Below are positions 18,105 to 27,463 of a DNA stretch of 64,000 nt, one piece after another. The notes beneath the pieces are model-generated. The model worked only from the letters and a program-made list of their open reading frames with translations. It was not told where the DNA came from and did not search any database. This DNA comes from Acidithrix ferrooxidans. GTDB lineage: Bacteria; Actinomycetota; Acidimicrobiia; Acidimicrobiales; Acidimicrobiaceae. Positions within the stretch are counted from its first letter, which is position 1; the number at the start of each line of letters is the position of its first letter. A program made the translations under genes and the position numbers. Location of the stretch: the NCBI RefSeq assembly GCF_000949295.1, contig NZ_JXYS01000031.1, positions 1 through 64,000 of the forward strand. The letters run 5' to 3'.

Positions 18105-18135
18105 CAGGGTGAACCATCAAGAATTATTCACCCTG
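18105..18135. terminator. Hairpin between convergent pncB and DUF501 genes
   Basis: A 9-bp perfect stem (CAGGGTGAA with TTCACCCTG), 13-base loop, 9 bp past the DUF501 stop. No clear T-tract on either side, so termination function is likely but not certain. Confidence 0.5.
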
Positions 18136-18143
18136 TGCAATAG

Positions 18144-18695
18144 TTACGACAACGCGTCAACGTGAAGGTCGCTGACGCAACCCAAACCCGCTGGCATCCC
18201 AAGAACTCGAACGTCACTCAAGTCCAAACTCTGCGGGTGATGCTCCAATACATAGAGAGTTGGAGCATCTACCTTAGAGACGATGTGCCAGCCCACATGG
18301 GCATGTAAACATTTGAATCCACTTCTAGTGCCGCCAACCCCTCCTGAGGGACGAGGACCCAAATAGTCATCTGGAATCAAACCATCGCGGATAGAAGAAT
18401 ACGTTCTATGGCCATATTCGACCAGGTCAAGGTCAAGACTCTCTCGGATCTCTTTGATAATTCCACCCGACTCTAGCCGTGAAACCGCAAGAGATATTGG
18501 TGGGTCACAGAGCCAAAAGAGAGTCGGCATCGGAAGCCTCTCCTCAATTATCGGCCAGCATGCAATCACGCTAGGGATACCTGTGGAGATGCGCCTAGCC
18601 ACAACCACGAAGCGCCCTTGAGGAGGTCGCCCCAAGAGGCGCTCAACATGGTTGTAGTCGACTTCCGAAGGACCTTCCCAAAGATCAATATTCAA
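18144..18695 (-). CDS. DUF501 domain protein
   Basis: A 183-residue actinobacterial protein of unknown function. Typical DUF501 pattern: LLGRPPQGRFVVVARRISTGIPSVIACWPIIEERLPMPTLFWLCDPPISLAVSRLESGG. In most Actinobacteria this gene sits directly after eno-ftsB (Rv1023-Rv1025 in M. tuberculosis); here it is the last gene of the cox operon, about 16 kb from eno-ftsB. It starts at a TTG just after the coxG-like stop. Translation may be coupled to coxG, as the only Shine-Dalgarno-like bases (AAAGG) are about 9-11 bases upstream. Confidence 0.88.
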   Translation of the reverse strand: MNIDLWEGPSEVDYNHVERLLGRPPQGRFVVVARRISTGIPSVIACWPIIEERLPMPTLFWLCDPPISLAVSRLESGGIIKEIRESLDLDLVEYGHRTYSSIRDGLIPDDYLGPRPSGGVGGTRSGFKCLHAHVGWHIVSKVDAPTLYVLEHHPQSLDLSDVRVLGMPAGLGCVSDLHVDALS

Positions 18696-18701
18696 TTGAA
18701 C

Positions 18702-19400
18702 TTAACCTTTTCGCTTTCTTGAGCGGCGGATTAGTACCATAATCAAAAAGAGCAAACTGCCCACTGCAGCAGGAACGACCCGCTTTATTATTGGCGATCC
18801 AGCGACGCCCAAAAGGTCTACCGGAGCAGTTTCAGTAGGTGCAAAGGTCTTCTTTATGGTTGGAGGCTTTTCATCGTCGTTGGAGCTGACCGCCTCTTTG
18901 GCCGGAGACGCAGCCGGGTCCGAGGATTGTGGTTCTGCCGAAGGTACCTCTTTGCCATCGTTTTCAACCAGCGCCTCAAGCGATACTACGAACTGACTTA
19001 GAAGCTTGTTTGAAACATCAGCCAAGACCCCTCTACCGAACGAAGCAACCTTGCCAGTTATTGCTAAATTTGTCGTAACGGAAACGTTTGTCGAATTCTC
19101 ATCTCCATCCAACTGTGCCGTTACGGTAGCCGAGGCGTTACCTTGACCCTTAGTGTCTCGACCTTCTGCCCTGAGAACCGCTGTATGTGTCTCTTTATTT
19201 AGCTCTATAAAAGATGCTTTTCCTTTGTAGGCAGCAGTAATAGGTCCCACCTTAACCTTGACTGATCCACGAAATTCATCGCCATCAATCTCCTCGAGAG
19301 CAGCTCCCGGGAGACAAGGTGCTATCTTTTCTACGTCAGTCAAAAGCGCCCACGCTTGCTCTATTGGAACATTTACAGAAAACTTATTTACCAATTCCAT
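18702..19400 (-). CDS. coxG: CoxG-like membrane-anchored SRPBCC protein
   Basis: A 232-residue CoxG/SRPBCC protein. Residues 1-145 are the START-like domain (MELVNKFSVNVPIEQAWALLTDVEKIAPCLPGA, then a beta-rich body with GPITAAYKG). A Pro/Ser/Glu-rich linker (about 150-200) leads to one C-terminal helix (SLLFLIMVLI) and a basic tail, anchoring it to the inner face of the membrane. In carboxidotrophs CoxG attaches CO dehydrogenase to the membrane, perhaps passing electrons to quinones. Its position at the end of the cox operon and 7-bp overlap region with mocA fit that. The length with linker and helix is normal for anchored CoxG forms. Confidence 0.88.
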   Translation of the reverse strand: MELVNKFSVNVPIEQAWALLTDVEKIAPCLPGAALEEIDGDEFRGSVKVKVGPITAAYKGKASFIELNKETHTAVLRAEGRDTKGQGNASATVTAQLDGDENSTNVSVTTNLAITGKVASFGRGVLADVSNKLLSQFVVSLEALVENDGKEVPSAEPQSSDPAASPAKEAVSSNDDEKPPTIKKTFAPTETAPVDLLGVAGSPIIKRVVPAAVGSLLFLIMVLIRRSRKRKG

Positions 19401-19954
19401 CTATCCAACTCCTCTTTTGTATCAATATCAATCGGCTCGCCAACACATTCAACCTCTAGCAATTGCGCCGAAAATTGCAAATATAGCGACCTGGCTCCAA
19501 CCTCACCCTCGCTCGGAATGAGGTCGAAAAGCTCGCGGGAAATTCGAACCGGGTTACGACGTCTTCCCTCATATGTTGCTACCATAATAGGCGAGGTTTC
19601 GCCTGCATGTGCAAGAGTTAACCATGGGGATGAACCAATTAAAGGTTGATCCCCCAAACCAACAATTACCTCGGACGCCTCGAGGCTCTTCGCCCACGCC
19701 AGCCCAATCGCCAGAGAAGATGCCATCCCTAAATTGGGGTTAGGATTCAGAAGTGAAACCTCGCCCTCATGCAGTAAATGCGATAGATCAATCACCCCAA
19801 AGACCACGGCAATTGGCTCTATAGATGCTCCCCGAAGCCCCGCCAGCGAATGCTCAAAGACTGTAGATCCCCGAAACGGCGCCTCTAATTTATGGGTATC
19901 TCCCCTATATCTAGAACCAGATCCACCACAGAGTAAGATCCCAGCCATAACCAT
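19388..19954 (-). CDS. mocA: MobA/MocA-like molybdenum-cofactor nucleotidyltransferase
   Basis: An NTP transferase of the MobA/MocA group, about 188 residues, expected to attach CMP to Mo-molybdopterin to give the MCD cofactor used by CO dehydrogenases and xanthine-oxidase-family enzymes. The nucleotide loop AGILLCGGSGSRYRGDTHKLEAPFRG is at the N-terminus, followed by NPNPNLGMASSLAIGLAWA, GLGDQPLIG (metal Asp) and RRNPVRISRELFDLIP. The ATG at 19954 is 9 bases after AGGAG; a TTG at 19960 is also possible. It overlaps the xdhC stop and, at the other end, coxG by 13 bp, so translation is coupled. Confidence 0.85.
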   Translation of the reverse strand: MVMAGILLCGGSGSRYRGDTHKLEAPFRGSTVFEHSLAGLRGASIEPIAVVFGVIDLSHLLHEGEVSLLNPNPNLGMASSLAIGLAWAKSLEASEVIVGLGDQPLIGSSPWLTLAHAGETSPIMVATYEGRRRNPVRISRELFDLIPSEGEVGARSLYLQFSAQLLEVECVGEPIDIDTKEELDRWNW

Positions 19955-19956
19955 TG

Positions 19957-21201
19957 TCAACGGCTCCTAGGATGAATTGGACCTTCGCCCAGCGCTAATG
20001 AGACGGGTACCTTATTGGTCCGTAGTGCAATTATCTCTCCAGCAATGGAAATAGCCGTCTCCTCGGGCGTCCTAGCCCCAATATCTAACCCAATTGGTCC
20101 CATTACCCGTGAAAGTTCGTCAGGATCTACGCCTACATCTATCAGGCGTTTGCTGCGCTCTTGATGCGTCCTTCTCGACCCCATCGCACCTATATAGCCC
20201 ACTTTAGTCTTGAGAGCTCCGACAATTGCTGGTACATCGAACTTTGGATCATGGGTAAGTACACAGATAGCATCTCTTTGTCCAAGTGAGCCACCAATCC
20301 GATCTAAATACTTATCCGGCCAGTCCACGACCACCTCGTCAGCCATCGCAAACCTCACACGCGTAGCGAAGATTGGTCGAGCATCGCAAACCGAAACACT
20401 ATATCCCAACAACTTACCAACTCTAGCAAGGGCAGCAGTAAAATCTACGGCGCCAAAGATAATCATGCGAGGTGGCGGAGCGAAGGTCTCAAAGAGAACC
20501 TCTACCTCTTCGAGCTTTGCTTGTCCATTTCTGCCGTAATGACGAACCATGGTCGTGCCAGACGCCAATGCACCTTGACTATCTCGAATGATTACATCCG
20601 AAAGGGTATCATTCTCTAAATTCGAATAAATGGCTTTACCGTCGACAATTATCAGCGTTGATCCAACGCTAGGAAGCGCCCCAAAGACTTCAAAGGCCGA
20701 CAACCCTTCACTGGAGATCTGTAGCTCTACAGGAGCATCATTCCCAGGAACTGCACCGATACCTGAGACCACGGTGGCACGCACAAATGGAGTATTTTCA
20801 TCCAACAGTCGAGCGACTAGATCATATGGTCGATCCACATTGGGTTCAATTAAGATTCGCAAAGTACCGCCGCAGGTCAGACCCACAGCAAACGCCTCAT
20901 CATCTGAATAGCCAAAGACCGATACGCTTGGACATGCCTGCACACCAGATGCATCCACATCCATTACAGTATTATTGCCGACGGCTACGCTAGTGACACC
21001 CATCGCCGCGAGTGCCTCCATCACCACGGCTCCCTCGACGCAACCGCCAGAAACCGAACCCGAAACTTCTCCTATATCGCTTATTGCCATGGTGGCACCA
21101 GGCTCACGCGGACTGGACCCTTCGGTACCTACTACTCGCGCTATTGCTACAGCTTTACCCTGGGCACGCCATCGGATCAAATCAGATAAGACATCTCTCA
21201 A
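19957..21201 (-). CDS. XdhC/CoxF-family Mo-cofactor maturation factor
   Basis: A 414-residue two-domain protein of the XdhC/CoxI (CoxF) family. The N-terminal XdhC domain shows VGTEGSSPREPGATMAIS and GSVSGGCVEGAVV with a Cys that binds Mo cofactor in XdhC. The C-terminal Rossmann-like domain shows MIIFGAVDFTAALARVGKLLGYSVSVCDARP, VLTHDPKFD, GYIGAMGSRRTHQERSKRL and GLDIGARTPEETAISI. Such proteins bind and sulfurate the molybdenum cofactor before its insertion into hydroxylases. The TTG at 21201 follows a strong GGAGG. About 130 bp separate it from coxE, the widest gap in the operon. Confidence 0.9.
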   Translation of the reverse strand: MRDVLSDLIRWRAQGKAVAIARVVGTEGSSPREPGATMAISDIGEVSGSVSGGCVEGAVVMEALAAMGVTSVAVGNNTVMDVDASGVQACPSVSVFGYSDDEAFAVGLTCGGTLRILIEPNVDRPYDLVARLLDENTPFVRATVVSGIGAVPGNDAPVELQISSEGLSAFEVFGALPSVGSTLIIVDGKAIYSNLENDTLSDVIIRDSQGALASGTTMVRHYGRNGQAKLEEVEVLFETFAPPPRMIIFGAVDFTAALARVGKLLGYSVSVCDARPIFATRVRFAMADEVVVDWPDKYLDRIGGSLGQRDAICVLTHDPKFDVPAIVGALKTKVGYIGAMGSRRTHQERSKRLIDVGVDPDELSRVMGPIGLDIGARTPEETAISIAGEIIALRTNKVPVSLALGEGPIHPRSR

Positions 21202-21329
21202 TGTATCCTCCTTTCAAATAAAAAATCAACCTAACGCACTTGACGGCTCTCTTGTAGATGGACGCAGGCCACAACGAGACGCCCTTCATTCACGAAAACG
21301 ATCGATAAAGTGGTCAAGGGCCTTCAAAA

Positions 21330-22448
21330 TCATGGCGCATCTAAAACCCTAACCAAATTTGCTAGCGCATTCAGGGAATGCCCCTCTACAAAGACGTCGA
21401 CATAGGGTAGAGCTGCGGCCATTCCGCGAGCCAGGGGTGCATATCCCTCATGAGCCTTTAGGGGATTAACCCAAATAACTTTACGTGCCACCCTATGAAG
21501 CCTCGCCATCTCCAAACCAAGATGATCTGGATCCCCTCGATCCCAGCCATCAGAGAGTATTACGACGTTGGCTCCCCTCGCCATTCCTCGCACCCCATAG
21601 TTGTTATTAAACTCGCCGATCGTCTCACCTAATCGAGTACCGCCTGAGAAATCTGCAACGCGCTTTGATACGTCATTCAAAGCTTGGTCCGGTTCGCGCC
21701 AAGTCAATTCACGAGTAATTCGAGTCAGCCGGGTGCTGAAGGTAAAGACCTCTATTCGGCTACGTGCCAGAACTGAAGCATGCACGAATCGTAGTAGCGC
21801 GCGGGCGTAAGGATCCATAGATCCAGAGATATCCAAGATAAAAACGATGCGCCTAAATCGCTTTCCATTGGTCTTATAAACACGTTCTATAGGCTCGCCA
21901 TATCGAGAAATTGCCTTGGACACGGTTCCTTTGAGATCTAGGAGGCCGCCTCTGCGATCTCTAATCATCCTTCTGGAGCGCTGCTTAGATCCAGAGAATC
22001 GCATCATTGACATCATCGCATAAAGTTGCACGAGCTCCACTCGCGTACATTTAGCAAAATCCTTATTAGAAAGTATCTCCTTGGCTGAAAAACGCAATGT
22101 TACGTGGTTCTCATCTTCGGGAATATCTTGAGTTTCATCGCTTTGGTCTTCTTCATCACTGGCGATATCTATAAAAAGCGTCTCATGAACTTGGGGCTCG
22201 CTAAAGAGTGAATCGTCATCGAAAATACCACCATCGAAGAACTTGGCAAATGCTCGATCGAACTTTGCCAAATCCTCAACGCGCTTTACCAAGGTAACGC
22301 GTGCCACCTCGTATACCTTTGCTCTGGTATCTATTCCAACCAGTTCCATTCCTCTCAAAAAAAGAGAAAGAGAATCTGGATCAGCCAAAACCTCATTTGC
22401 TCGAAGGTGTTCCCCGAAGCCCACTACTATCTCGTAGGTATTTGCCAT
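21330..22448 (-). CDS. coxE: CoxE-like VWA-domain maturation protein
   Basis: A 372-residue VWA protein. After an N-terminal helical half with an acidic insert (about 95-115), the C-terminal von Willebrand A domain begins RRIVFILDISGSMDPYAR; the DISGSM metal site (206-211) is intact, with a later threonine (SGGTRLGETI) and the closing ILSDGWDRGDP. CoxE works with the AAA+ ATPase CoxD in building the [CuSMoO2] centre or, in form II systems, the equivalent Mo site. It follows coxD by about 40 bp. Cytoplasmic; no signal or membrane helix. Confidence 0.93.
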   Translation of the reverse strand: MANTYEIVVGFGEHLRANEVLADPDSLSLFLRGMELVGIDTRAKVYEVARVTLVKRVEDLAKFDRAFAKFFDGGIFDDDSLFSEPQVHETLFIDIASDEEDQSDETQDIPEDENHVTLRFSAKEILSNKDFAKCTRVELVQLYAMMSMMRFSGSKQRSRRMIRDRRGGLLDLKGTVSKAISRYGEPIERVYKTNGKRFRRIVFILDISGSMDPYARALLRFVHASVLARSRIEVFTFSTRLTRITRELTWREPDQALNDVSKRVADFSGGTRLGETIGEFNNNYGVRGMARGANVVILSDGWDRGDPDHLGLEMARLHRVARKVIWVNPLKAHEGYAPLARGMAAALPYVDVFVEGHSLNALANLVRVLDAP

Positions 22449-22490
22449 ATCTCAAACCTTAGTTACCAGGGCTAAGTCCAACTTTAAGAG

Positions 22491-23498
22491 TTAGCTTGAT
22501 TTTGCAATCGCCGCCCGCACTAACGCCGACACATCTGCCTCTTTAACTTTCTGCGCGTCTTCTCTATACTTGACTACCGCAGAAAGTGACGCCTCAAAGA
22601 TTGACTCTGTTATCTCGCTTGCACCTAGTGCTATTAGCGAACGGAGCCAATCGATAGATTCGGCGACGCCTGGCGGTTTAAATAAACCCATCGCACGAAG
22701 AGAACCCGACAAAATAGCGACCTGAGAAGCTAAAAAGCGATCCGCTCCTGGTACGCGTGTCATGATGATCGACACTTCGGTCTCAAAGGAAGGGTGATCT
22801 ACCCAGTGGTAGAGACATCGTCTCTTTAGTGCATCGTGAAGATCACGTGTCCTATTCGAGGTGATAATCACGACCGGCGGGACCGGAGCAAAGATTGTGC
22901 CGAGTTCGGGAATGGTAGCCGCATAGTCTGAGAGGGCTTCGAGCAAAAACGCCTCGAACTCATCGTCAGCCCTGTCAAGCTCGTCGATCAATAGGACTGC
23001 CGGCAAGGTGGCGCCACCAACCGTTGGCAACTCGTCCCCTGCTGCTATAGGATCTAGAGCCCGAAGAAGGGGTCTGCGAACCAAAAACTTCTCGCTGTAG
23101 AGATCGTCCTCTATGGATTCATCCACCTTCAGGCCATTGGTGTCTGATAAAACTTCAACGGTACGTAGATGCAAAAGCTGCCTGGAGTAGTTCCACTCAT
23201 AGAGTGCTTGGGATACGTCGATCCCTTCATAGCACTGAAGGCGAACCAGTGGAGAACCTAGCAGCCTAGAAAGACTCTTGGCCACCTCTGTCTTTCCAAC
23301 ACCAGGTTCACCCTCCAAAAGAAGCGGACGGCGAAGGCTAAGAGCCAAATAGATAGCGGTGGCCAAAGATTCAGAGGCTATGTAATCACAATCGCGCAGC
23401 TCTCGAATGAGCGCACTTGGCGACTCTATCGAGAGCTGCTCACAAATTGATGGCAACTGCGCCAAATCGTCATGGCTTTGACGCGTCTTTGGATCCAT
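22491..23498 (-). CDS. coxD: CoxD-like MoxR-type AAA+ ATPase
   Basis: A 335-residue AAA+ ATPase of the MoxR/CoxD group acting as a chaperone for CO dehydrogenase maturation. Walker A GEPGVGKTEVAKSL (about 63-76), Walker B AVLLIDELDRAD, the sensor segment PPVVIITSNRTRDLHDALKRRCLYHWVDHPS with arginine finger are intact. The ATG at 23498 has AAAGGAG 6 bases upstream and is preferred over the adjacent TTG. It lies 18 bp after coxM and pairs with the VWA protein downstream, the standard MoxR-VWA arrangement. Confidence 0.94.
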   Translation of the reverse strand: MDPKTRQSHDDLAQLPSICEQLSIESPSALIRELRDCDYIASESLATAIYLALSLRRPLLLEGEPGVGKTEVAKSLSRLLGSPLVRLQCYEGIDVSQALYEWNYSRQLLHLRTVEVLSDTNGLKVDESIEDDLYSEKFLVRRPLLRALDPIAAGDELPTVGGATLPAVLLIDELDRADDEFEAFLLEALSDYAATIPELGTIFAPVPPVVIITSNRTRDLHDALKRRCLYHWVDHPSFETEVSIIMTRVPGADRFLASQVAILSGSLRAMGLFKPPGVAESIDWLRSLIALGASEITESIFEASLSAVVKYREDAQKVKEADVSALVRAAIAKSS

Positions 23499-23515
23499 CA
23501 AACTCCTTTGAATGA

Positions 23516-24334
23516 TTAACTTGAACTTGCCTCTTCCAAGGCTCGTTTTACTAAAACTGAAGCAAGGTGCCGACGATAATCCGCCGAAGCATTTAAGTCT
23601 GCGGGGGGATCGATTCCCTCCGCAGCTAAGGCTGCGGCATCAGAGATTGAAGCACCTGAGTTCATAGCTGCCTCGGTAGCTAAAGCACGAAGCGGCATTG
23701 AGCCCATATTAACCAACGAAACTTTCGTCGATCCATTCCTTACGGCTGCAACTCCTACAATAGCCCAATCCTGAGCCCTTCGGTTGAACTTCTGGTACGA
23801 CCATCCACCATGTATCTTAGGAACCTTGATTTCAGTCAAGATCTCGCCCTCTTCAAGTGCCGTCTCCAAAAAGCCCAAGAAAAACTCCGAAGCCGGGATC
23901 TCTCGAGTACCATTTGGCCCCTGAGCAACCATTGTTGCATCTAGCGCTAATACAGCTGCTGGAAGGTCTGAAGCACCATCGCCATGGGCTACGGAGCCAC
24001 CGATAGTACCGCGGTGACGAACCGATGGATCTCCAACCAAAGATGCTACGTGAGAGAGCATAGGCACGCTTGAGCCCAGCACCGCCGAGACCTCTAGGTC
24101 CCGATGTCTCGTTAAAGCACCTACTGCCACGTACTCGCCGCGATCCTCTATATAGGACAACTCGGAGATGCGTCCAATATCAACCAGCTTTGACGGACTC
24201 GCTAGGCGCAATTTCATTAGAGGTAGGAGTGAGTGGCCGCCCGCTAAGAGCTTTGCATCCTCCTCGTTCGCAAGAATCGATATGGCTTCAGCCACCGACG
24301 ATGCTCGAACGTAGTCAAAAGATGATGGAAACAT
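23516..24334 (-). CDS. coxM: CO dehydrogenase-type medium subunit (FAD)
   Basis: A 272-residue FAD-binding subunit. The N-terminal MFPSSFDYVRASSVAEAISIL, the flavin motif AGGHSLLPLMKLRLASPSKLVDI (about 32-54) and the second motif TIGGSVAHGDGASDLPA (about 110-126) are typical of CoxM/CutM; the Ala-Gly-Gly-His and Thr-Ile-Gly-Gly motifs bind the FAD pyrophosphate. The CO dehydrogenase C-terminal domain follows. It takes electrons from CoxS and passes them to quinone or another acceptor. It is 54 bp after coxL, in the S-L-M order of form II operons. Confidence 0.94.
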   Translation of the reverse strand: MFPSSFDYVRASSVAEAISILANEEDAKLLAGGHSLLPLMKLRLASPSKLVDIGRISELSYIEDRGEYVAVGALTRHRDLEVSAVLGSSVPMLSHVASLVGDPSVRHRGTIGGSVAHGDGASDLPAAVLALDATMVAQGPNGTREIPASEFFLGFLETALEEGEILTEIKVPKIHGGWSYQKFNRRAQDWAIVGVAAVRNGSTKVSLVNMGSMPLRALATEAAMNSGASISDAAALAAEGIDPPADLNASADYRRHLASVLVKRALEEASSS

Positions 24335-24388
24335 TACCCTTTTAACCCTTCTTTGGTTTGATAACTACAAAAAATATGCAATTGCCTA

Positions 24389-26764
24389 TCATTTTCCGGC
24401 ATTATTAATGGTCTCCCATACTCGCTGTGGAGATGCAGGCATATCAATATGACTGACACCTAAATGGCTCAATGCATCAATGATCGCATTGATGATAGCT
24501 GGAGGTGATGCGATAGCGCCAGCTTCACCGATTCCCTTTACTCCAAGCGGATTTGTCGGGCTCGGTGTAACCGTATGATCCAGCTCAAAGAACGGAAACT
24601 CGGTCGCAGATGGCACAAGGTAATCAGCCAATGTGGAGGTTAAAAGGTTCCCAGCTGCATCATAAGATGCCTCTTCATAGAGTGCCTGAGCGATGCCCTG
24701 AACCAATCCTCCATGAATCTGACCTTCAATGATCAGTGGATTAATTCGATTTCCACAATCGTCCACCGCTAAATAGCGAACTAACTCGACCTTACCAGTC
24801 TCAGTATCAACCTCGACAACGGCAAAATGGCTACCATAAGGGAAGGTAAAGTTAGGTGGATCCCATGTTACCGACGCCTCCAGATTGGGCTCCATTCCGT
24901 CAGGGAGGTTGTGGGCGGTAAAGGCCTCAAAGGCTGCTGCTGCAAGTGGGTAGGCCTTCTCTGGAGAACCTTTCACAGCAAATGTGCCATTTGAGTATTC
25001 AAGGTCATCCGCTGAAACTTCAAGTTGATGGGCAGCAATTGCTCGCGCCTTATCCAAAACCTTCTCGGTTGCAAGATGTATAGCACTTCCACCCACAGAT
25101 AACGATCTCGATCCATAGGTATCCATACCATATGGAGCAATTGCAGTGTCAGAGTGCAGCACCTCGATGTCATCAGGGGAAATACCCAACTTATCTGCAA
25201 CAATCATAGACCACGATGTTTCATGACCTTGTCCATGTGGTGCAGTTCCAGTTACAACCTGAACCTTCGATGTGGGCAAGATGCGAACTGTGGCAGCTTC
25301 CCAGCCACCCGCACCGTAGTTCAAGGATGCCAAAACCCTACTTGGGGCAAGGCCACACATCTCTACAAAGAAAGAGAGGCCGACACCTAAAACCTTGGTC
25401 GATCCAGCGTCAATCCTTGCCTGCTTCTCCGCAAGGATGGGCTCTATATCCAAGATAGAAAGGGCCTTGTCAAGGTTCGCCGCATAGTCGCCGCTATCGA
25501 AGGTAAGTCCAGCTGCAGAAGGATAAGGGAAAGCCTCCTTTGGAATAAAGTTCCTTCGACGAAGCTCAATCGCTGAGACTCCCATCTTGCGAGCAAGGGC
25601 ATCCACCGCTCGCTCGATTGCATAAGTTGCCTCAGGCCTACCCGCGCCTCTATATGCATCGGTTGGAGTCTTATTGGTAAAGACTCCGGTGCAGGAGAAG
25701 GAGTAATTTGGGATGTCGTAGACTCCATGATACAAAAATGCACCCAAGAGTGGAACTCCTGGGGTTACCAGCTGGAGATAAGCGCCCATATCAGCAAGGA
25801 TATTAACCCTGACGGCAGTAATCTTCCCATTTGCGTCAGCAGCCAGTTCAATGTCTTGGACCTGGCCTCGGCCATGAATCGTAGCAAGAGCGTTCTCGGT
25901 ACGCTCCTCAGTCCATCGAATCGGCTTACGCAACTTACGAGCTATCGCTAGTGCTAAAACCTCTTCGGCATAGACATTCAACTTCGAGCCAAAGCCGCCG
26001 CCTACACTAGGCGCAATGACACGGATCTTAGTTTCAGAGATACCCAAGGTTAGCGCTAACATAACCTTCAAAATGTGTGGGATTTGAGTGGAGGTATATA
26101 CGGTAAAGTCGCCGCCAAAGGGAGCCGGAACAACCACTAAGGAGCGAGGTTCCATGGCTGCAGGGATCAGTCGTTGCTGAATATATCGTTCTTCGACGGT
26201 ATGAACAGCATTAGAAAACGCTTCGTCCACTGCATCCTTATTTGGAATTAGCTCCCATAAATAACTCGAATTGGTCGCTAGATCCTGATGGATAACCGTT
26301 GAATCCGAAACCGAGTCCTCGAGATCGAGCACCGGAGTCAGCTCCTCATATTCAACCTCTATCGCCTCGATCGCATCGATCGCCGCAGTCTTGGAGTTGG
26401 CGACGACGACGGCCACTCCATCACCTACATAGTTCACTTTGCCATTTGCCAAAGGAAAATGCGCTGGGTTCTTCATGTCAGCCGTTACAGGCCAAGCACA
26501 GGGCATCGGTCCAGCCCAGTCATCCTTGAGGTCATCATAGGTATAGACTGCGACCACCCCAGCACTGCTCTTTGCCGCTGAGGTATCGATGGAGACGATC
26601 CTAGCATGGGCCACTGTCGCTCTCAAAAGCGCAATATAGAGTGCACCTGGGATAACAAGATCATCTGAAAACTTTGACTCACCAGTCAGAAGGCTTGGAT
26701 CCTCCTTGCGAAGCATACGAGTTCCAATTACACCGCCAGAGGTCTTGGGCTCAGTAACAGTCAT
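24389..26764 (-). CDS. coxL: Form II CO dehydrogenase-type large subunit (Mo-MCD)
   Basis: A 791-residue molybdenum hydroxylase large subunit. It begins with the family's IGTRMLRKEDPSLLTGE and carries APSVGGGFGSKLNVY (about 251-265) and the conserved LGVKGIGEAGAIASPP near the C-terminus with the active-site Glu. The loop at 370-376 reads AYRGAGR, the form II signature, not the AYxCSFR of genuine form I CO dehydrogenase with its copper-binding Cys. So it oxidises either CO slowly or another substrate; form II function is unsettled. Its ATG touches the coxS stop (TAAATG), and the Shine-Dalgarno lies within coxS. Confidence 0.95.
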   Translation of the reverse strand: MTVTEPKTSGGVIGTRMLRKEDPSLLTGESKFSDDLVIPGALYIALLRATVAHARIVSIDTSAAKSSAGVVAVYTYDDLKDDWAGPMPCAWPVTADMKNPAHFPLANGKVNYVGDGVAVVVANSKTAAIDAIEAIEVEYEELTPVLDLEDSVSDSTVIHQDLATNSSYLWELIPNKDAVDEAFSNAVHTVEERYIQQRLIPAAMEPRSLVVVPAPFGGDFTVYTSTQIPHILKVMLALTLGISETKIRVIAPSVGGGFGSKLNVYAEEVLALAIARKLRKPIRWTEERTENALATIHGRGQVQDIELAADANGKITAVRVNILADMGAYLQLVTPGVPLLGAFLYHGVYDIPNYSFSCTGVFTNKTPTDAYRGAGRPEATYAIERAVDALARKMGVSAIELRRRNFIPKEAFPYPSAAGLTFDSGDYAANLDKALSILDIEPILAEKQARIDAGSTKVLGVGLSFFVEMCGLAPSRVLASLNYGAGGWEAATVRILPTSKVQVVTGTAPHGQGHETSWSMIVADKLGISPDDIEVLHSDTAIAPYGMDTYGSRSLSVGGSAIHLATEKVLDKARAIAAHQLEVSADDLEYSNGTFAVKGSPEKAYPLAAAAFEAFTAHNLPDGMEPNLEASVTWDPPNFTFPYGSHFAVVEVDTETGKVELVRYLAVDDCGNRINPLIIEGQIHGGLVQGIAQALYEEASYDAAGNLLTSTLADYLVPSATEFPFFELDHTVTPSPTNPLGVKGIGEAGAIASPPAIINAIIDALSHLGVSHIDMPASPQRVWETINNAGK

Positions 26765-27235
26765 TTAGACCTCCGCCGTCTCATTTGCTGCAGCCAGCAC
26801 AGACTTGACTATATTGTGATATCCCGTACACCGACAAAGATTTCCCTCCAGCCCGTGGCGCACCTCTTGTTCGGTTGGATGTGGGTTCTCGGCCAAGAAG
26901 GAAGAGGCGGCCATAACCATACCGGGGGTACAATACCCACATTGCAGACCATGATTCTCCTGGAAAGCTCTTTGAAGCGGATGCAATTCACCGCTAGGGC
27001 TTGCCATTCCTTCAATGGTCTTGATCTCTGCTCCATCTGCCTGCACCGCTAACATTGTGCAGCTCTTGACCGACTCGCCATTTACATGCACAGTGCATGC
27101 CCCACAAGACGAGGTATCACAACCTACATTTGTGCCGGTGAGACCCACTTGGTCTCGTATGAAATGTACCAACAAAGTCCTTGGCTCGACGTCACGGGTG
27201 ACGCTGGACCCGTTGATAATCATGGTAACTTCCAC
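26765..27235 (-). CDS. coxS: CO dehydrogenase-type small subunit (2 x [2Fe-2S])
   Basis: A 156-residue iron-sulfur subunit with two [2Fe-2S] clusters. Plant-type cluster ligands are Cys39, 44, 47 and 59; the second, helical cluster has Cys99, 102, 134 and 136 (CGYCTPGM and CRCTGY). All eight are present. It passes electrons from the Mo site to CoxM's FAD. The GTG at 27235 follows AAAGGA by about 5 bases. It is first in the cox operon, so the promoter must lie in the 228-bp gap to the divergent GNAT gene. Confidence 0.95.
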   Translation of the reverse strand: MEVTMIINGSSVTRDVEPRTLLVHFIRDQVGLTGTNVGCDTSSCGACTVHVNGESVKSCTMLAVQADGAEIKTIEGMASPSGELHPLQRAFQENHGLQCGYCTPGMVMAASSFLAENPHPTEQEVRHGLEGNLCRCTGYHNIVKSVLAAANETAEV

Positions 27236-27261
27236 GACAATCCTTTCCCGATTAAGGTCAA

Positions 27262-27275
27262 CTAGCTAAAGCTAG
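27262..27275. promoter_or_regulatory. Short palindrome in the cox promoter region
   Basis: Perfect inverted repeat CTAGCT-AA-AGCTAG, 27 bp ahead of the coxS start, in the divergent intergenic region. Possible operator for the cox operon; no regulator gene is adjacent, and short AT-containing palindromes arise by chance. Confidence 0.3.
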
Positions 27276-27463
27276 CATTTAGTGACACACTTCACAAACC
27301 ATTTCAAAGAGATTTGCTCTTTTGGCAAAGAAAAAAAATCAAATTTCCCTTTGGCTGCATAAGGTTATTAGCAATCGCGTCTAAATGTCGGTCATTAGTA
27401 ATAAAAGAAAAGGTAAAAGGTCGGATCTTACGATAACTGCTCAGCTAACCTTAACTGATTACA

